Shown: one piece after another, positions 19,128-28,378 of the stretch
Layout of the letters: every line of letters starts with the position of its first letter
Position numbering within the stretch: position 1 is the first letter of the stretch
NCBI RefSeq assembly: GCF_006124995.1
Contig: NZ_QEWN01000127.1
Location: 1 to 64,000 of the forward strand
From: Vibrio sp. Hep-1b-8
GTDB taxonomy: Bacteria; Pseudomonadota; Gammaproteobacteria; Enterobacterales; Vibrionaceae
Reading direction: 5' to 3'
Length of the DNA stretch: 64,000 nt
Made by a program: the position numbers and the translations under genes
The notes under the pieces: model-generated
Seen by the model: the letters and a program-made list of their open reading frames with translations, nothing else
The model's database searches: none
Told to the model about the DNA's origin: nothing

Positions 19128-20423
19128 CTATTGGTAAAGTGGGAAGCGAGCGCAGAGTGTTTTTACTTCTTTGCGAACACGTTGCTCTACTTCAGCGTTA
19201 CCTTCTGGGTTTTCAACTAACCCGTCTAGTACATCGCCAATCCAGTTACCGATGAGTTTGAATTCTTCAGCGCCAAAGCCGCGGCTTGTTCCCGCAGGCG
19301 TTCCCAAACGGATGCCCGATGTAATCATAGGCTTCTCTGAATCGAATGGGATGCCATTTTTGTTACATGTGATCCCAGCACGTTCCAGAGCTTCTTCCGC
19401 TTTGTTGCCTTTTAGCCCTTTCGGACGAAGGTCAACCAGCATTAGGTGCGTATCTGTACCGCCAGTCACAATGTCACAACCGCGAGTTTGCAATACTTCC
19501 GCAAGAACTTTTGCGTTGTCGATCACTGAATCTATATAAGTTGCAAATTCAGGACCTAATGCCTCACCAAATGCGACAGCTTTAGCTGCGATAACGTGCA
19601 TTAATGGGCCGCCTTGAAGGCCAGGGAAAACGGCTGAGTTGATCTTTTTGATGATCTCTTCGTGGTTGGTCAGAATCATGCCGCCGCGAGGGCCACGTAG
19701 TGTTTTATGAGTTGTGGTCGTCACCACGTGTGCATGCGGTAGTGGGCTAGGGTGAGCGCCCGTCGCGATTAGGCCAGCAATGTGTGCCATATCGACCATT
19801 AGGATTGCATCCACTTCGTCTGCGATTTCGCGGAACTTAGCGAAATCAATCGTGCGTGGAATCGCACTACCGCCTGCAATAATCATTTTAGGCTTGTGTT
19901 CAACCGCTAATGCGCGAACATCTTCATAGTTGATTTCAAGTGTTTCACGGTCAACGCCATACTGTACTGCGTTGAACCATTTGCCTGAAAGTGCAGGGCG
20001 AGCACCGTGAGTCAGGTGACCACCTGCGTCTAGAGACATACCTAGGATGGTATCACCAGGTTGAAGTAGAGCCAGTTTTACCGCACCGTTTGCTTGAGCG
20101 CCAGAGTGAGGCTGAACGTTGACATATTCACACTTGAACAACTGTTTTGCGCGTTCAATAGCGATAGACTCAACCGTATCTACGTGTTCACAACCACCGT
20201 AATAGCGGCGGCCAGGATAACCTTCTGCGTATTTGTTTGTTAAACACGTTCCTTGTGCTTGCATTACCGCTTTAGAAACAATGTTCTCAGAAGCGATAAG
20301 CTCAATTTGTTCGTTTTGACGAGTGAACTCGGCTTGGATGCCAGCGAATACAGCATCATCAGTAGCAGCAAGGTTAGTAGAGAAAAAGTTCTCTAGGCTA
20401 TGATTTTGAAACGGTTTGTTCAT
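19128..20423 (-). CDS. glyA: Serine hydroxymethyltransferase
   Basis: The 431-residue PLP enzyme interconverts serine and glycine with tetrahydrofolate. Motifs include [11 protein letters not shown], the active-site region [10 protein letters not shown] and the PLP-lysine loop [15 protein letters not shown] near residue 240. It is about 15 residues longer at the N-terminus than E. coli GlyA ([20 protein letters not shown]). It heads the leftward glyA-gcvH-gcvP group, and an operator-like palindrome lies 250 bases upstream. In vibrios this is typically a second glyA copy linked to glycine cleavage. Confidence 0.96.
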   Translation of the reverse strand: MNKPFQNHSLENFFSTNLAATDDAVFAGIQAEFTRQNEQIELIASENIVSKAVMQAQGTCLTNKYAEGYPGRRYYGGCEHVDTVESIAIERAKQLFKCEYVNVQPHSGAQANGAVKLALLQPGDTILGMSLDAGGHLTHGARPALSGKWFNAVQYGVDRETLEINYEDVRALAVEHKPKMIIAGGSAIPRTIDFAKFREIADEVDAILMVDMAHIAGLIATGAHPSPLPHAHVVTTTTHKTLRGPRGGMILTNHEEIIKKINSAVFPGLQGGPLMHVIAAKAVAFGEALGPEFATYIDSVIDNAKVLAEVLQTRGCDIVTGGTDTHLMLVDLRPKGLKGNKAEEALERAGITCNKNGIPFDSEKPMITSGIRLGTPAGTSRGFGAEEFKLIGNWIGDVLDGLVENPEGNAEVEQRVRKEVKTLCARFPLYQ

Positions 20424-20795
20424 GGTAGATGACCTTCCATTCGTGCCAACGAGATTTTTATATACGCTAATTGGTTCTCGTCAGTTCTACTTCTTTGTCT
20501 GCTCATTTCTATGCACGAGCAGGGTGAATTTCCATACCCCAAAATAGCGGGGAAAACTGAAACCAAGGGTTAAATTCCTCAACATTTGGCTTCCGAAACA
20601 ACATCTCTACAACTAACAAGTTGGTAACATAACGGTTGTGAAAGGAACAATCAACCAAAAATTTCCTATTGGAAACAAGGTTTCTATTTTTGTTAACAAG
20701 AGCACGGTTTATTTCTCATTCGAACCTTTCTTCCACTTTACGCTTCGTGCACAATGAAAAATGAGACAGGAAGTAGTAGAAATTAAGAGGGAAAT
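20424..20795. other. Divergent control region glyA / XRE-cupin regulator
   Basis: This 372-base non-coding stretch holds the operator palindrome at 20671 and promoters for both directions. I looked for the glycine riboswitch core and did not find it. Confidence 0.6.
20671..20685. promoter_or_regulatory. Operator palindrome GGAAAC-N3-GTTTC(C/T), glyA side
   Basis: GGAAACAAGGTTTCT shares the 17-base core ATTGGAAACAAGGTTTC with the gcvT upstream region. An overlapping second inverted repeat, TTTCCTATTGGAAA, lies just upstream. It sits between glyA and the XRE-cupin gene, the expected place for an autoregulated operator. Confidence 0.7.
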
Positions 20796-21416
20796 ATGCC
20801 CGAAGATATCTTTGATGATTATCCATCTTTGACTCTGGCCAAAGAGGCTGAAGAAAACATTGAACCGCTAAAACTGGGGCAGCGAATTAAAGATATTCGT
20901 GGCAAGTTGGGCATTACATTAGAAGAGGCGAGTCAGCGTACAGGGTTGGCGCGTTCGACGTTAAGTAAAATCGAGAATGAGCAGATCTCTCCAACCTTCC
21001 AAGCGATGCAGAAATTGGCATCTGGATTGCAGATAGATATGCCGCAACTGTTTGAACCACCTAGAAAAAAGGTGGCAACAGGGCGTAGAGATATTACCAA
21101 GGCAAATCAGGGTAAACCGCATCCTACACCTACCTATGAGCATGAGCTTCTGGCTACGCAACTATCTAACAAGAAAATGATGCCATTTAAGAGTCAGGTC
21201 CACGCTCGAAGCTTTGATGAGTACACCGATTGGGTGCGACATGACGGAGAGGAGTTTCTACTGATTTTATCTGGTTCAGTAATGTTCTATTCCGAATTCT
21301 ATGAACCAGTAGAAATGCATGCAGGTGATAGCGTCTATTATGATGCCAATATGGGGCATATGTTGGTCTCAACCAGTGAGCAAGACGCGCACATTTTGTG
21401 GGTTACTGCAAAGTAA
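20796..21416 (+). CDS. XRE-family regulator with cupin sensor domain (probable glycine/serine regulator)
   Basis: The 206 residues have an XRE helix-turn-helix at about residues 27-80 (LGQRIKDIRGKLGITLEEAS, TGLARSTLSKIENEQISP). A cupin fold follows at about 130-205 (HDGEEFLLILSGSVMFYSE, HAGDSVYYDANMGHML). Proteins of this build bind a small molecule in the cupin pocket and a palindrome with the HTH. The gene is flanked by glyA (divergent) and gcvT (same direction), and the same palindrome stands before both. Control of the glycine genes is therefore the natural inference. AAGAGGG precedes the ATG. Confidence 0.9.
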   Translation: MPEDIFDDYPSLTLAKEAEENIEPLKLGQRIKDIRGKLGITLEEASQRTGLARSTLSKIENEQISPTFQAMQKLASGLQIDMPQLFEPPRKKVATGRRDITKANQGKPHPTPTYEHELLATQLSNKKMMPFKSQVHARSFDEYTDWVRHDGEEFLLILSGSVMFYSEFYEPVEMHAGDSVYYDANMGHMLVSTSEQDAHILWVTAK

Positions 21417-21486
21417 CGTGAACGGTTTGTTAATTTCTTATAGTGAATGCAAACGGTTGCTTTTGGGTTGAGCATGAATACAATAC

Positions 21487-21529
21487 CGCCATCTTGACGA
21501 TTTGTTCGTCAAGGTGGCGTTTTTATTTT
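21487..21529 (+). terminator. Rho-independent terminator after the XRE-cupin gene
   Basis: CGCCATCTTGACGA pairs with TCGTCAAGGTGGCG (14 bp, one G-U pair), and TTTTTATTTT follows. It separates the regulator gene from gcvT. Confidence 0.9.
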
Positions 21530-21622
21530 CAGTCTTTATTGTGAATATGATGTTAAATGTCACATTTTGAACGGTTCTGATCTTGTTAATCGTGCAAATT
21601 CTATCTACTCGTGTTTATTATT

Positions 21623-21637
21623 GGAAACAAGGTTTCC
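21623..21637. promoter_or_regulatory. Operator palindrome GGAAAC-AAG-GTTTCC, gcvT side
   Basis: This perfect inverted repeat has 6-bp arms and lies 38 bases before the gcvT start. Its 17-base core is identical to the site upstream of glyA. Confidence 0.75.
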
Positions 21638-21674
21638 TTGAATGGAAAACGAACCTGACTAAATGGAGACAACA

Positions 21675-22793
21675 ATGACTCAAGAACTACTCAAAACACC
21701 TTTGCACGCACTGCACGTTGAAGCTGGCGCAAAGATGGTACCTTTCGCTGGTTATGATATGCCAGTTCAGTACAAACTTGGTGTTAAAAAAGAGCATCTA
21801 CATACGCGTGATGAGGCAGGCCTGTTTGATGTGTCGCACATGGGACAGCTTCGTCTTCATGGTGAGGGCGCAGCGGAGTTTCTTGAGTCACTGATTCCTG
21901 TTGATATTATCGATCTGCCTTCTGGCAACCAGCGCTACGCGTTCTTTACCAATGAACAGGGCGGCATTATGGATGATTTGATGGTGGCTAACTTAGGCGA
22001 TCATCTATTTGTTGTTGTCAATGCGGCATGTAAGCAACAGGATATTGACCATCTGGAAGCGCACCTACCGTCTGGCGTAGAGCTGGAAGTGATTGATGAT
22101 CGTGCTCTTCTTGCGCTTCAGGGCCCTAAGGCTGTAGACGTTCTCAAGCGATTCAACCCACAAGTTGCCGATATGCTTTTTATGGATGTGAAGAAGCTAG
22201 AGATTCTTGGCGTAGAGTGTATCGTTAGCCGCAGTGGTTACACGGGTGAAGATGGTTATGAAATCTCGGTACCGAACACCCATGCTCAAGAGCTGGCGCA
22301 AAAACTGACAAACGAAGAAGAAGTTGAGTGGATTGGTCTCGGTGCACGTGACTCACTTCGTTTAGAGTGTGGTTTATGCTTATACGGTCATGATCTTGAT
22401 GTAACCACATCACCAGTGGAAGCAAGCCTACTTTGGGGTATTCAGAAGGTTCGTCGCATCGGTGGTGAGCGCGAAGGTGGCTTCCCTGGTGCAGATATCA
22501 TTCTAAACCAGATTGAAAGTAAAGATGTTTCTCGCAAGCGTGTTGGTCTAGTCGGTCAAACTAAAGCGCCAGTTCGTGAAGGTACAGAGCTGTTTGACGC
22601 TCAGGATAATAAAGTGGGTATCGTGACGAGTGGTACTGCTGGTCCTAATGCGGGTAAGCCAGTTTCTATGGCTTATGTGCGTGCAGACCTTACTGCTATT
22701 GGCACAGAACTGTTTGCAGATGTACGTGGTAAGAAGCTACCAATGACTGTTGAAAAAATGCCATTTGTTCCGCAAAGGTATTGCCGAGGTTAA
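21675..22793 (+). CDS. gcvT: Aminomethyltransferase, glycine cleavage T protein
   Basis: The 372-residue product transfers the methylene group from the H protein to tetrahydrofolate and releases ammonia. Recognisable parts are LHALHVEAGAKMVPFAGYDM, FDVSHMGQ, the GIMDDLMV strand and SGYTGEDGYEI. I chose the ATG before TQELLKTP, because TGGAGA lies about seven bases upstream and the earlier in-frame ATG overlaps that site. It has its own promoter region with the shared operator, and a strong terminator follows. Confidence 0.97.
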   Translation: MTQELLKTPLHALHVEAGAKMVPFAGYDMPVQYKLGVKKEHLHTRDEAGLFDVSHMGQLRLHGEGAAEFLESLIPVDIIDLPSGNQRYAFFTNEQGGIMDDLMVANLGDHLFVVVNAACKQQDIDHLEAHLPSGVELEVIDDRALLALQGPKAVDVLKRFNPQVADMLFMDVKKLEILGVECIVSRSGYTGEDGYEISVPNTHAQELAQKLTNEEEVEWIGLGARDSLRLECGLCLYGHDLDVTTSPVEASLLWGIQKVRRIGGEREGGFPGADIILNQIESKDVSRKRVGLVGQTKAPVREGTELFDAQDNKVGIVTSGTAGPNAGKPVSMAYVRADLTAIGTELFADVRGKKLPMTVEKMPFVPQRYCRG

Positions 22794-22824
22794 CATTTCG
22801 TGACCAAAATAAATTCTTGTGATA

Positions 22825-22853
22825 AAACCTCTCAATTCTGAGAGGTTTTTTTA
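22825..22853 (+). terminator. Rho-independent terminator after gcvT
   Basis: AAACCTCTCA and TGAGAGGTTT form a stem with an ATTC loop, followed by T residues. It lies 32 bases past the gcvT stop. Confidence 0.92.
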
Positions 22854-22890
22854 TACTTATATAGTACCCAAGTGCTATGGAGAGCGAGCC

Positions 22891-23877
22891 GTGATTCGAA
22901 AGTTAGCCGTTTTACTTTCTAGTTTATATGTAACCAGCGCTTATACCAGTGTTGAAATTACGCCATATGTAGTAAATGGTAATGGTATTAGTGCAACCAA
23001 GTATCCCTCTTTTACGAGTCTCATGTACGATCGTATTGATTATGATCGTATATATGGTACGTCGCCGTACTGTGGTGCCACGCTGTTAACACAGTACTAT
23101 GTACTGACGGCGGCGCACTGTATTTATGGCGATACCAACACCCAGCTGTTTACCTCAGTCGTTCCCCAACTTCAGAATGAGTCGGACTTTCCCAACGCTA
23201 TCACACAGCGAGTGATGGTGAGTGAATACTATTACCCAGACAACTACAACAACGATACTTTAGCCAATGATATTGCTATTTTGAAGCTGTCCCAGCCTAT
23301 TACCGCCGTGTTCGATTACGCCGATCTCGCAAGCAGTACCGATGCTACCAACTATCGAGGTATCAGTTCAGATGATCCTTTCTTTGCGGTTGGTCATGGT
23401 AATACCCAGTCTGGTTATGACGATAGCGAGGCTCTTCAGGAAACTCTGCTGCGCTACGTTAGCAATTCGAACTGTGATTTATACAATGTCGATACGTCAG
23501 CGAATTTATGCATGGACGGAGCGTCAAGCCAAAATGGTCGTGATAATGCAACCTGTCAGGGGGATTCCGGTGGCCCATTATTCTGGAACAACAAGCAGGT
23601 AGGCATTACCAGTTTTGGTCCAACGACTTGTGGTGATATGAGTGTGATTGCCAATTCAATATTTACAGAGGTGTCAGACCATCGGGCCTGGATAAGTTCA
23701 GTACTCAATGGTTCAGAAACGCCAAAAGTGACGGTCAACGATGCGCAGCGAATCAGTTACCTCAATTCGATAAACGCAAATAGCTCGGGTGGGGCAAACA
23801 GTTGGTTGGGACTACTTATCTTGAGTGGTATTGCTCTATGGCGTCGTAAGTCTTCTTATCTGCAACAGCGTAGTTAA
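22891..23877 (+). CDS. Secreted trypsin-like serine protease with GlyGly-CTERM tail
   Basis: I chose the GTG at 22891, because ATGGAGAG lies about ten bases upstream and a clean signal peptide follows (IRKLAVLLSSLYVTSAYTS). The upstream extension would cover the gcvT terminator. The 328 residues show the chymotrypsin triad: H76 in LTAAHC, D127 in NDIAILKL and S226 in GDSGGP. The tail is SSGGANSW, a hydrophobic helix and then WRRK, the GlyGly-CTERM sorting signal cut by rhombosortase and linked to type II secretion. VesA/VesB/VesC of V. cholerae are proteases of this type. Confidence 0.92.
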   Translation: MIRKLAVLLSSLYVTSAYTSVEITPYVVNGNGISATKYPSFTSLMYDRIDYDRIYGTSPYCGATLLTQYYVLTAAHCIYGDTNTQLFTSVVPQLQNESDFPNAITQRVMVSEYYYPDNYNNDTLANDIAILKLSQPITAVFDYADLASSTDATNYRGISSDDPFFAVGHGNTQSGYDDSEALQETLLRYVSNSNCDLYNVDTSANLCMDGASSQNGRDNATCQGDSGGPLFWNNKQVGITSFGPTTCGDMSVIANSIFTEVSDHRAWISSVLNGSETPKVTVNDAQRISYLNSINANSSGGANSWLGLLILSGIALWRRKSSYLQQRS

Positions 23878-24084
23878 CCGTCATTCTTCTGGTATGATTT
23901 TTTTGTTGTTGTGAATCGCCTAACAGATAACTCGGTGTGTTCTCAAAAATAAGAAATTAGTTCTAAGCCCATGATTACCATGAATTAAATGGCGGTAGTT
24001 TAATTCACTTGCTTAATCAACATGTTGACTATTTAGTTCTAAACGATAGTTTTAATTTATCAACAACGTGTGCAGGGACCCATT

Positions 24085-24753
24085 ATGACTAACCGTGATA
24101 ACGACAAGATTACTCTGATTTCTGATGTAAGCATGCAATCTAAACTGCTTAAGGACTCTTTGGAGAAGGGCTTAGGATTACAAGTTAGCATAGTGACAGC
24201 TGATACTTTGCAAGCAATGGATGAAGGGCAGGGGCAATTAGATAGCTTAGTGCTTATTGATTACCACTATTTGGATGATAGCAAGTTTGAGTACTATAGC
24301 AGCGCCAAATCTTATAGCGATGCTACGATCAAAGAAATTGTTTTCAATTGCCCAATTGATGCGTCTTCAAGCCAACTGTTTAAATGGCGCAATTTGGTTG
24401 GGGTCTTTTACCTTGATGACGAAGTTCCTCTGCTGCTTAAAGGCATGGAAAAAATAATGAGAGATGAGATGTGGCTATCGCGAAAAGTCGCGCAAGACTA
24501 CATCGAGCATTTCCGCTGTGCCAATACAGTGACCACGTCTCAGGCTTATGCCAACCTCACTAAACGTGAGAAGGAGATCATGCGTTTACTTGGTCACGGT
24601 GCGTCAAATATCCAAATTGCAGACGAACTGTTCGTCAGTGAGAATACGGTTAAAACGCATCTTCATAATATCTTTAAGAAGATCAATGCGAAAAATCGCC
24701 TGCAAGCCTTGTTATGGGCTAATAACAACATTTCGCTAGAAGAGCGCGTTTAG
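24085..24753 (+). CDS. vpsT: VpsT/CsgD-like LuxR-family regulator of biofilm genes
   Basis: The 222 residues begin MTNRDNDKIT (AGGGA upstream). A receiver-like domain (about 10-125) lacks a standard phospho-acceptor set. The c-di-GMP binding tetrad W-[FLM]-[TS]-R is present as WLSR at 130-133. The C-terminal LuxR HTH reads LTKREKEIMRLLGHGASNIQ... to ENTVKTHLHNIFKKI. VpsT of V. cholerae dimerises on c-di-GMP and activates vps genes. The resemblance extends through FKWRNLVGVFYLDDE. Other vibrio names (CpsS, ScrO and similar) exist for close paralogues, so the exact orthologue is not settled. Confidence 0.85.
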   Translation: MTNRDNDKITLISDVSMQSKLLKDSLEKGLGLQVSIVTADTLQAMDEGQGQLDSLVLIDYHYLDDSKFEYYSSAKSYSDATIKEIVFNCPIDASSSQLFKWRNLVGVFYLDDEVPLLLKGMEKIMRDEMWLSRKVAQDYIEHFRCANTVTTSQAYANLTKREKEIMRLLGHGASNIQIADELFVSENTVKTHLHNIFKKINAKNRLQALLWANNNISLEERV

Positions 24754-24784
24754 TTTTACAATCTCATCTCAATCAATGAAATAC

Positions 24785-24817
24785 AAAGGTCTGGATAACA
24801 CCAGACCTTTGTTGTTT
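24785..24817. terminator. Bidirectional terminator between vpsT-like gene and DUF3012 gene
   Basis: AAAGGTCTGG pairs with CCAGACCTTT around an ATAACA loop, and GTTGTTT follows on the plus strand. It lies between two convergent genes. Confidence 0.8.
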
Positions 24818-25079
24818 AGAATACGCAATGTTTCGCGTAACTGGTCGCTTCATTGGCGCTCCAGTCACCTTTTGGTTTATCTTCGAGATCACTACACCAA
24901 GCTTCGCTTCCAACCGCATCGAGTAACACACAGTGCTTAGCGTAATCGACGGTACCTTGAGCGTTCCATTCACTTTTTGGTTTGTCCGCCATCTCGTCAC
25001 ACCACGCTTGAGTACCCACCTCAGCTTTGCAGGCATTTAGTGCAAGAAGAGTGACTACAGAAAGTATGATTTTCTTCAT
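24816..25079 (-). CDS. DUF3012-type lipoprotein with tandem duplicated domain
   Basis: The start is taken at MKKIILSVV. The lipobox is LNAC. The mature part is two copies of one unit of about 32 residues, each with a WC-D/E-DKPK-[SD]W-YAKHCV pattern (EAWCSDLEDKPKGDWSANEA in the second). Each copy has a conserved Cys pair, probably a disulfide in the periplasm. DUF3012 lipoproteins are small and of unknown function, and usually contain one unit. Confidence 0.8.
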   Translation of the reverse strand: MKKIILSVVTLLALNACKAEVGTQAWCDEMADKPKSEWNAQGTVDYAKHCVLLDAVGSEAWCSDLEDKPKGDWSANEATSYAKHCVF

Positions 25080-25169
25080 TTTGTTTTCCAAAGGTTGTCA
25101 GTGGACGTCACTATACCTAAAACGGTCGGGTTTGGTGTTTGGGGAATGAAAAAATAAAGAAAATAGCCT

Positions 25170-25185
25170 ATCGAAACGTTTCGAT
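25170..25185. promoter_or_regulatory. RbsR operator 1
   Basis: ATCGAAACGTTTCGAT is a perfect 16-base palindrome of the LacI/RbsR type. An identical copy lies 124 bases downstream. Confidence 0.85.
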
Positions 25186-25188
25186 GGC

Positions 25189-25202
25189 GTGATCTGAATC
25201 AC
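25189..25202. promoter_or_regulatory. Candidate CRP site
   Basis: GTGATCTGAATCAC contains GTGA-N6-TCAC, matching the CRP core. It lies four bases after operator 1 in the rbs control region, as expected for catabolite control of ribose uptake. Confidence 0.6.
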
Positions 25203-25293
25203 TCTGTACGAACAATAGTGGTTGCCAAAGAAGATCAAATTCACACTCTACTTATCTCGCTCTCGAATTTATTAGGTGAGCGACTATTATTCT

Positions 25294-25309
25294 ATCGAAA
25301 CGTTTCGAT
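25294..25309. promoter_or_regulatory. RbsR operator 2
   Basis: This is the second exact copy of ATCGAAACGTTTCGAT, 80 bases before rbsD. RbsR, encoded at the end of the same gene group, is the expected ligand-controlled repressor. Confidence 0.85.
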
Positions 25310-25388
25310 GAGTTTTTTCTCAATAACAAATCTGATAGTGAAATCAAGACTCACCATTTTGTAAACGTGTATTTGATAGGTCGATGAG

Positions 25389-25808
25389 ATGAAGAAAAGT
25401 ACCCTAATAAATTCTGAGCTTTCGTACTTGGTAGCGACGTTAGGTCATACCGATGAGATAACGATTTGTGACGCAGGATTACCAATACCAGACGAGGTTC
25501 AGCGTATTGATTTAGCCCTGACACATGGTGTTCCGTCGTTTATGGAAACCGTTAAAGTGATGTTGTCTGAATCTCAAATTGAAGGCGTAGTGGTTGCGCA
25601 AGAATTTGCAACGGTTAGTCCAGAACTCCATGAGGCGCTGAAAGTTGAGCTACTTGCAGAGAGTGTGCGTTGCGGTAAAGAGATCTCTATTTCCTATGTG
25701 TCACATGAGGAATTTAAAGCGCGTACCCGACAGAGTCGAGCAGTCGTTCGTACGGGCGAGTGTACTCCTTATGCAAACGTCATATTTCAAGCGGGCGTGG
25801 TTTTCTAA
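25389..25808 (+). CDS. rbsD: D-ribose pyranase
   Basis: The 139 residues match RbsD over the whole length (LGHTDEITICDAGLPIPDEV, THGVPSFMETV, ECTPYANVIFQAGV). The enzyme interconverts pyranose and furanose forms of ribose after uptake. It is the first gene of the rbs operon, 80 bases behind operator 2. Confidence 0.96.
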   Translation: MKKSTLINSELSYLVATLGHTDEITICDAGLPIPDEVQRIDLALTHGVPSFMETVKVMLSESQIEGVVVAQEFATVSPELHEALKVELLAESVRCGKEISISYVSHEEFKARTRQSRAVVRTGECTPYANVIFQAGVVF

Positions 25809-25832
25809 CCCTCGCAATAGTAAGGAAGAGTT

Positions 25833-27338
25833 ATGACTCAAGCTATCCTACAGTTGAGCTCGATTGAGAAAGCATTCCCTGGCGTTAAGGCGTTAGATAA
25901 GGCGAGCCTGAATGTCTACCCTGGGCGTGTCATGGCCCTGATGGGAGAGAATGGTGCCGGCAAATCGACCTTGATGAAAGTACTGACTGGTATCTACAGC
26001 AAAGATGCGGGCACCATTCAATACCAAGGCCAAACCGCAGCATTTAAAGGACCTCGCGACTCTCAAGAGGCGGGCATCAGTATTATTCACCAAGAGCTGA
26101 ATCTGATCCCTGAACTGACGATTGCCGAAAACATTTTCCTTGGCCGTGAGTTTACCAACGCGTTTGGTGGCATTCAGTGGCACAAGATGTACCAAGAAGC
26201 CGATCGGTTGCTTGGCCGCCTTAACGTTAAACATCCATCAAGCACCTTGCTTGGCGAGCTTAGCTTGGGCGAACAACAGATGGTTGAAATCGCGAAGGCA
26301 CTGTCGTTCGAATCAAAAGTCATCATTATGGATGAGCCGACAGACGCGTTGACTGATACTGAAACAGAGTCGCTGTTTAATGTCATCAACGAGTTACGCG
26401 CTCAAGGATGTGGCATTGTTTACATCTCTCATCGTCTCAAAGAGATTTTTGAAATTTGCGATGATATTACCGTTTTGCGTGACGGCAAGTTCATTGGTCA
26501 ATGTCAGGTGTCGGATACCGATGAAGATGGCCTAATCGAAATGATGGTTGGGCGTAAGCTTGATGAACAATACCCACGCATTGATGTCCGCCATGGTGAA
26601 ACCTGCCTTGAAGTGATTGGCTTAACGGGTTCAGGCATCCAGGATGTGAGCTTCACGCTCAAACGCGGTGAGATCTTGGGTGTATCCGGTCTTATGGGCG
26701 CGGGACGAACTGAACTGATGAAGGTGATCTACGGAGCACTGCCAAGTGAACGAGGTGTCATCAATCTCGACAATAAAACCATCAACCCAGTCAGCCCACA
26801 AGATGGCTTGGCGAATGGGATTGCGTACATCTCTGAAGATCGTAAAGGAGACGGATTGATTCTGGGGCTTTCGGTCAAAGAAAACATGTCTTTATGTGCG
26901 CTCGATAAGCTGGCAAAAGGTGGTCGAATCCAGCACCAAGACGAAATTATTGCCGTTGAAGACTTTATCAAACTTTTCAACATCAAAACACCGACACGTG
27001 ATCAGATCATTGGCAACTTATCAGGCGGTAATCAGCAGAAAGTGGCGATTGCGAAAGGCCTAATGACCAAGCCGAAAGTCCTAATTTTGGATGAACCGAC
27101 ACGCGGTGTAGACGTTGGTGCCAAGAAAGAAATCTATCAACTGATCAATAAGTTTAAAGCCGACGGTATGAGCATCATTCTTGTCTCGTCAGAGATGCCG
27201 GAAGTTCTGGGTATGAGTGACAGAATCATAGTGATGCATGAAGGACGAATTAGCGGCGAGTTCAATGCTAAAGACGCCGATCAAGAAAAACTACTCGCCT
27301 GTGCCGTAGGCAAAAAGATTAACGAGGAAGCAGCATGA
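25833..27338 (+). CDS. rbsA: Ribose ABC transporter, tandem ATPase subunit
   Basis: The 501 residues hold two ABC domains. The first has Walker [10 protein letters not shown], signature [15 protein letters not shown] and Walker [12 protein letters not shown]. The second has a degenerate P-loop ([10 protein letters not shown]), signature [15 protein letters not shown] and [12 protein letters not shown]. This is the arrangement of sugar importers of the RbsA/MglA/XylG group. It overlaps rbsC by four bases. AAGGAAGAG precedes the start. Confidence 0.97.
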   Translation: MTQAILQLSSIEKAFPGVKALDKASLNVYPGRVMALMGENGAGKSTLMKVLTGIYSKDAGTIQYQGQTAAFKGPRDSQEAGISIIHQELNLIPELTIAENIFLGREFTNAFGGIQWHKMYQEADRLLGRLNVKHPSSTLLGELSLGEQQMVEIAKALSFESKVIIMDEPTDALTDTETESLFNVINELRAQGCGIVYISHRLKEIFEICDDITVLRDGKFIGQCQVSDTDEDGLIEMMVGRKLDEQYPRIDVRHGETCLEVIGLTGSGIQDVSFTLKRGEILGVSGLMGAGRTELMKVIYGALPSERGVINLDNKTINPVSPQDGLANGIAYISEDRKGDGLILGLSVKENMSLCALDKLAKGGRIQHQDEIIAVEDFIKLFNIKTPTRDQIIGNLSGGNQQKVAIAKGLMTKPKVLILDEPTRGVDVGAKKEIYQLINKFKADGMSIILVSSEMPEVLGMSDRIIVMHEGRISGEFNAKDADQEKLLACAVGKKINEEAA

Positions 27339-28318
27339 GTACCAATACCATGAGCAAACCAACACAAACAAACGGCAAGAAGCTGTTTAGCAAAGAGTGG
27401 TTGATTGAACAAAAGTCTTTGATCGCACTTCTATTCTTAATTGTCGTCGTATCGTTTTTAAACCCGAACTTTTTTACCGTTGACAATATTCTCAACATTC
27501 TACGCCAAACGTCCGTCAATGCAATTATTGCGGTCGGTATGACATTGGTCATTCTTACGGCGGGTATTGACCTTAGCGTTGGCTCGGTACTGGCACTTTG
27601 CGGTGCGTTTGCCGCGAGCCTTATCGCAATGGAAGTGCCTGTCCTGATTGCGGTGCCAACCGCTCTGCTAGCGGGTGCCGCACTGGGTGCTATCAGTGGT
27701 GTCATTATCGCTAAAGGCAAGGTGCAAGCGTTTATCGCTACCTTGGTAACCATGACTTTGCTTCGTGGCGTCACTATGGTTTACACCGACGGTCGTCCTA
27801 TTTCTACAGGCTTTACTGATACGGCGGATGCGTTTGCTTGGTTTGGTACGGGCTACGCACTAGGCATTCCAGTACCGGTTTGGTTAATGGTGATTGTGTT
27901 TGCTGCTGCGTGGTATCTGCTGAATCATACCCGTTTTGGTCGCTACGTCTACGCCTTGGGCGGTAACGAATCGGCAACCCGTTTATCTGGTATCAACGTT
28001 GATCGTGTAAAAATTGGCGTATACGCCATCTGTGGCTTACTCGCTGCATTGGCAGGCATCATCGTGACTTCTCGACTCTCTTCTGCTCAACCGACTGCGG
28101 GTATGGGCTATGAGCTAGACGCTATCGCTGCTGTGGTATTGGGTGGCACTAGCTTGATGGGAGGTAAGGGCAGAATTATGGGAACCTTGATTGGAGCACT
28201 AATCATCGGCTTCCTCAACAATGCGCTCAACCTACTCGATGTTTCGTCTTACTACCAAATGATCGCGAAAGCAGTTGTTATTTTGCTTGCGGTACTGGTC
28301 GACAACAAAAACAAGTAA
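27335..28318 (+). CDS. rbsC: Ribose ABC transporter, permease
   Basis: The 327-residue inner membrane permease has many hydrophobic segments. It carries the family motifs [20 protein letters not shown] and [20 protein letters not shown] (the cytoplasmic loop that meets the ATPase). The ATG overlaps the rbsA stop, so translation is coupled. Confidence 0.97.
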   Translation: MSTNTMSKPTQTNGKKLFSKEWLIEQKSLIALLFLIVVVSFLNPNFFTVDNILNILRQTSVNAIIAVGMTLVILTAGIDLSVGSVLALCGAFAASLIAMEVPVLIAVPTALLAGAALGAISGVIIAKGKVQAFIATLVTMTLLRGVTMVYTDGRPISTGFTDTADAFAWFGTGYALGIPVPVWLMVIVFAAAWYLLNHTRFGRYVYALGGNESATRLSGINVDRVKIGVYAICGLLAALAGIIVTSRLSSAQPTAGMGYELDAIAAVVLGGTSLMGGKGRIMGTLIGALIIGFLNNALNLLDVSSYYQMIAKAVVILLAVLVDNKNK

Positions 28319-28378
28319 ATCATAACTAAATAGAGCCAAGTGACGTGTCTTGGCTCGCCCTACACAAGGACTGAGAAA

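Noticed and set aside
20424..21674. Glycine riboswitch upstream of glyA or gcvT
   Set aside because: The conserved core and tandem aptamer pattern are absent. A DNA palindrome with a cupin regulator explains control better.
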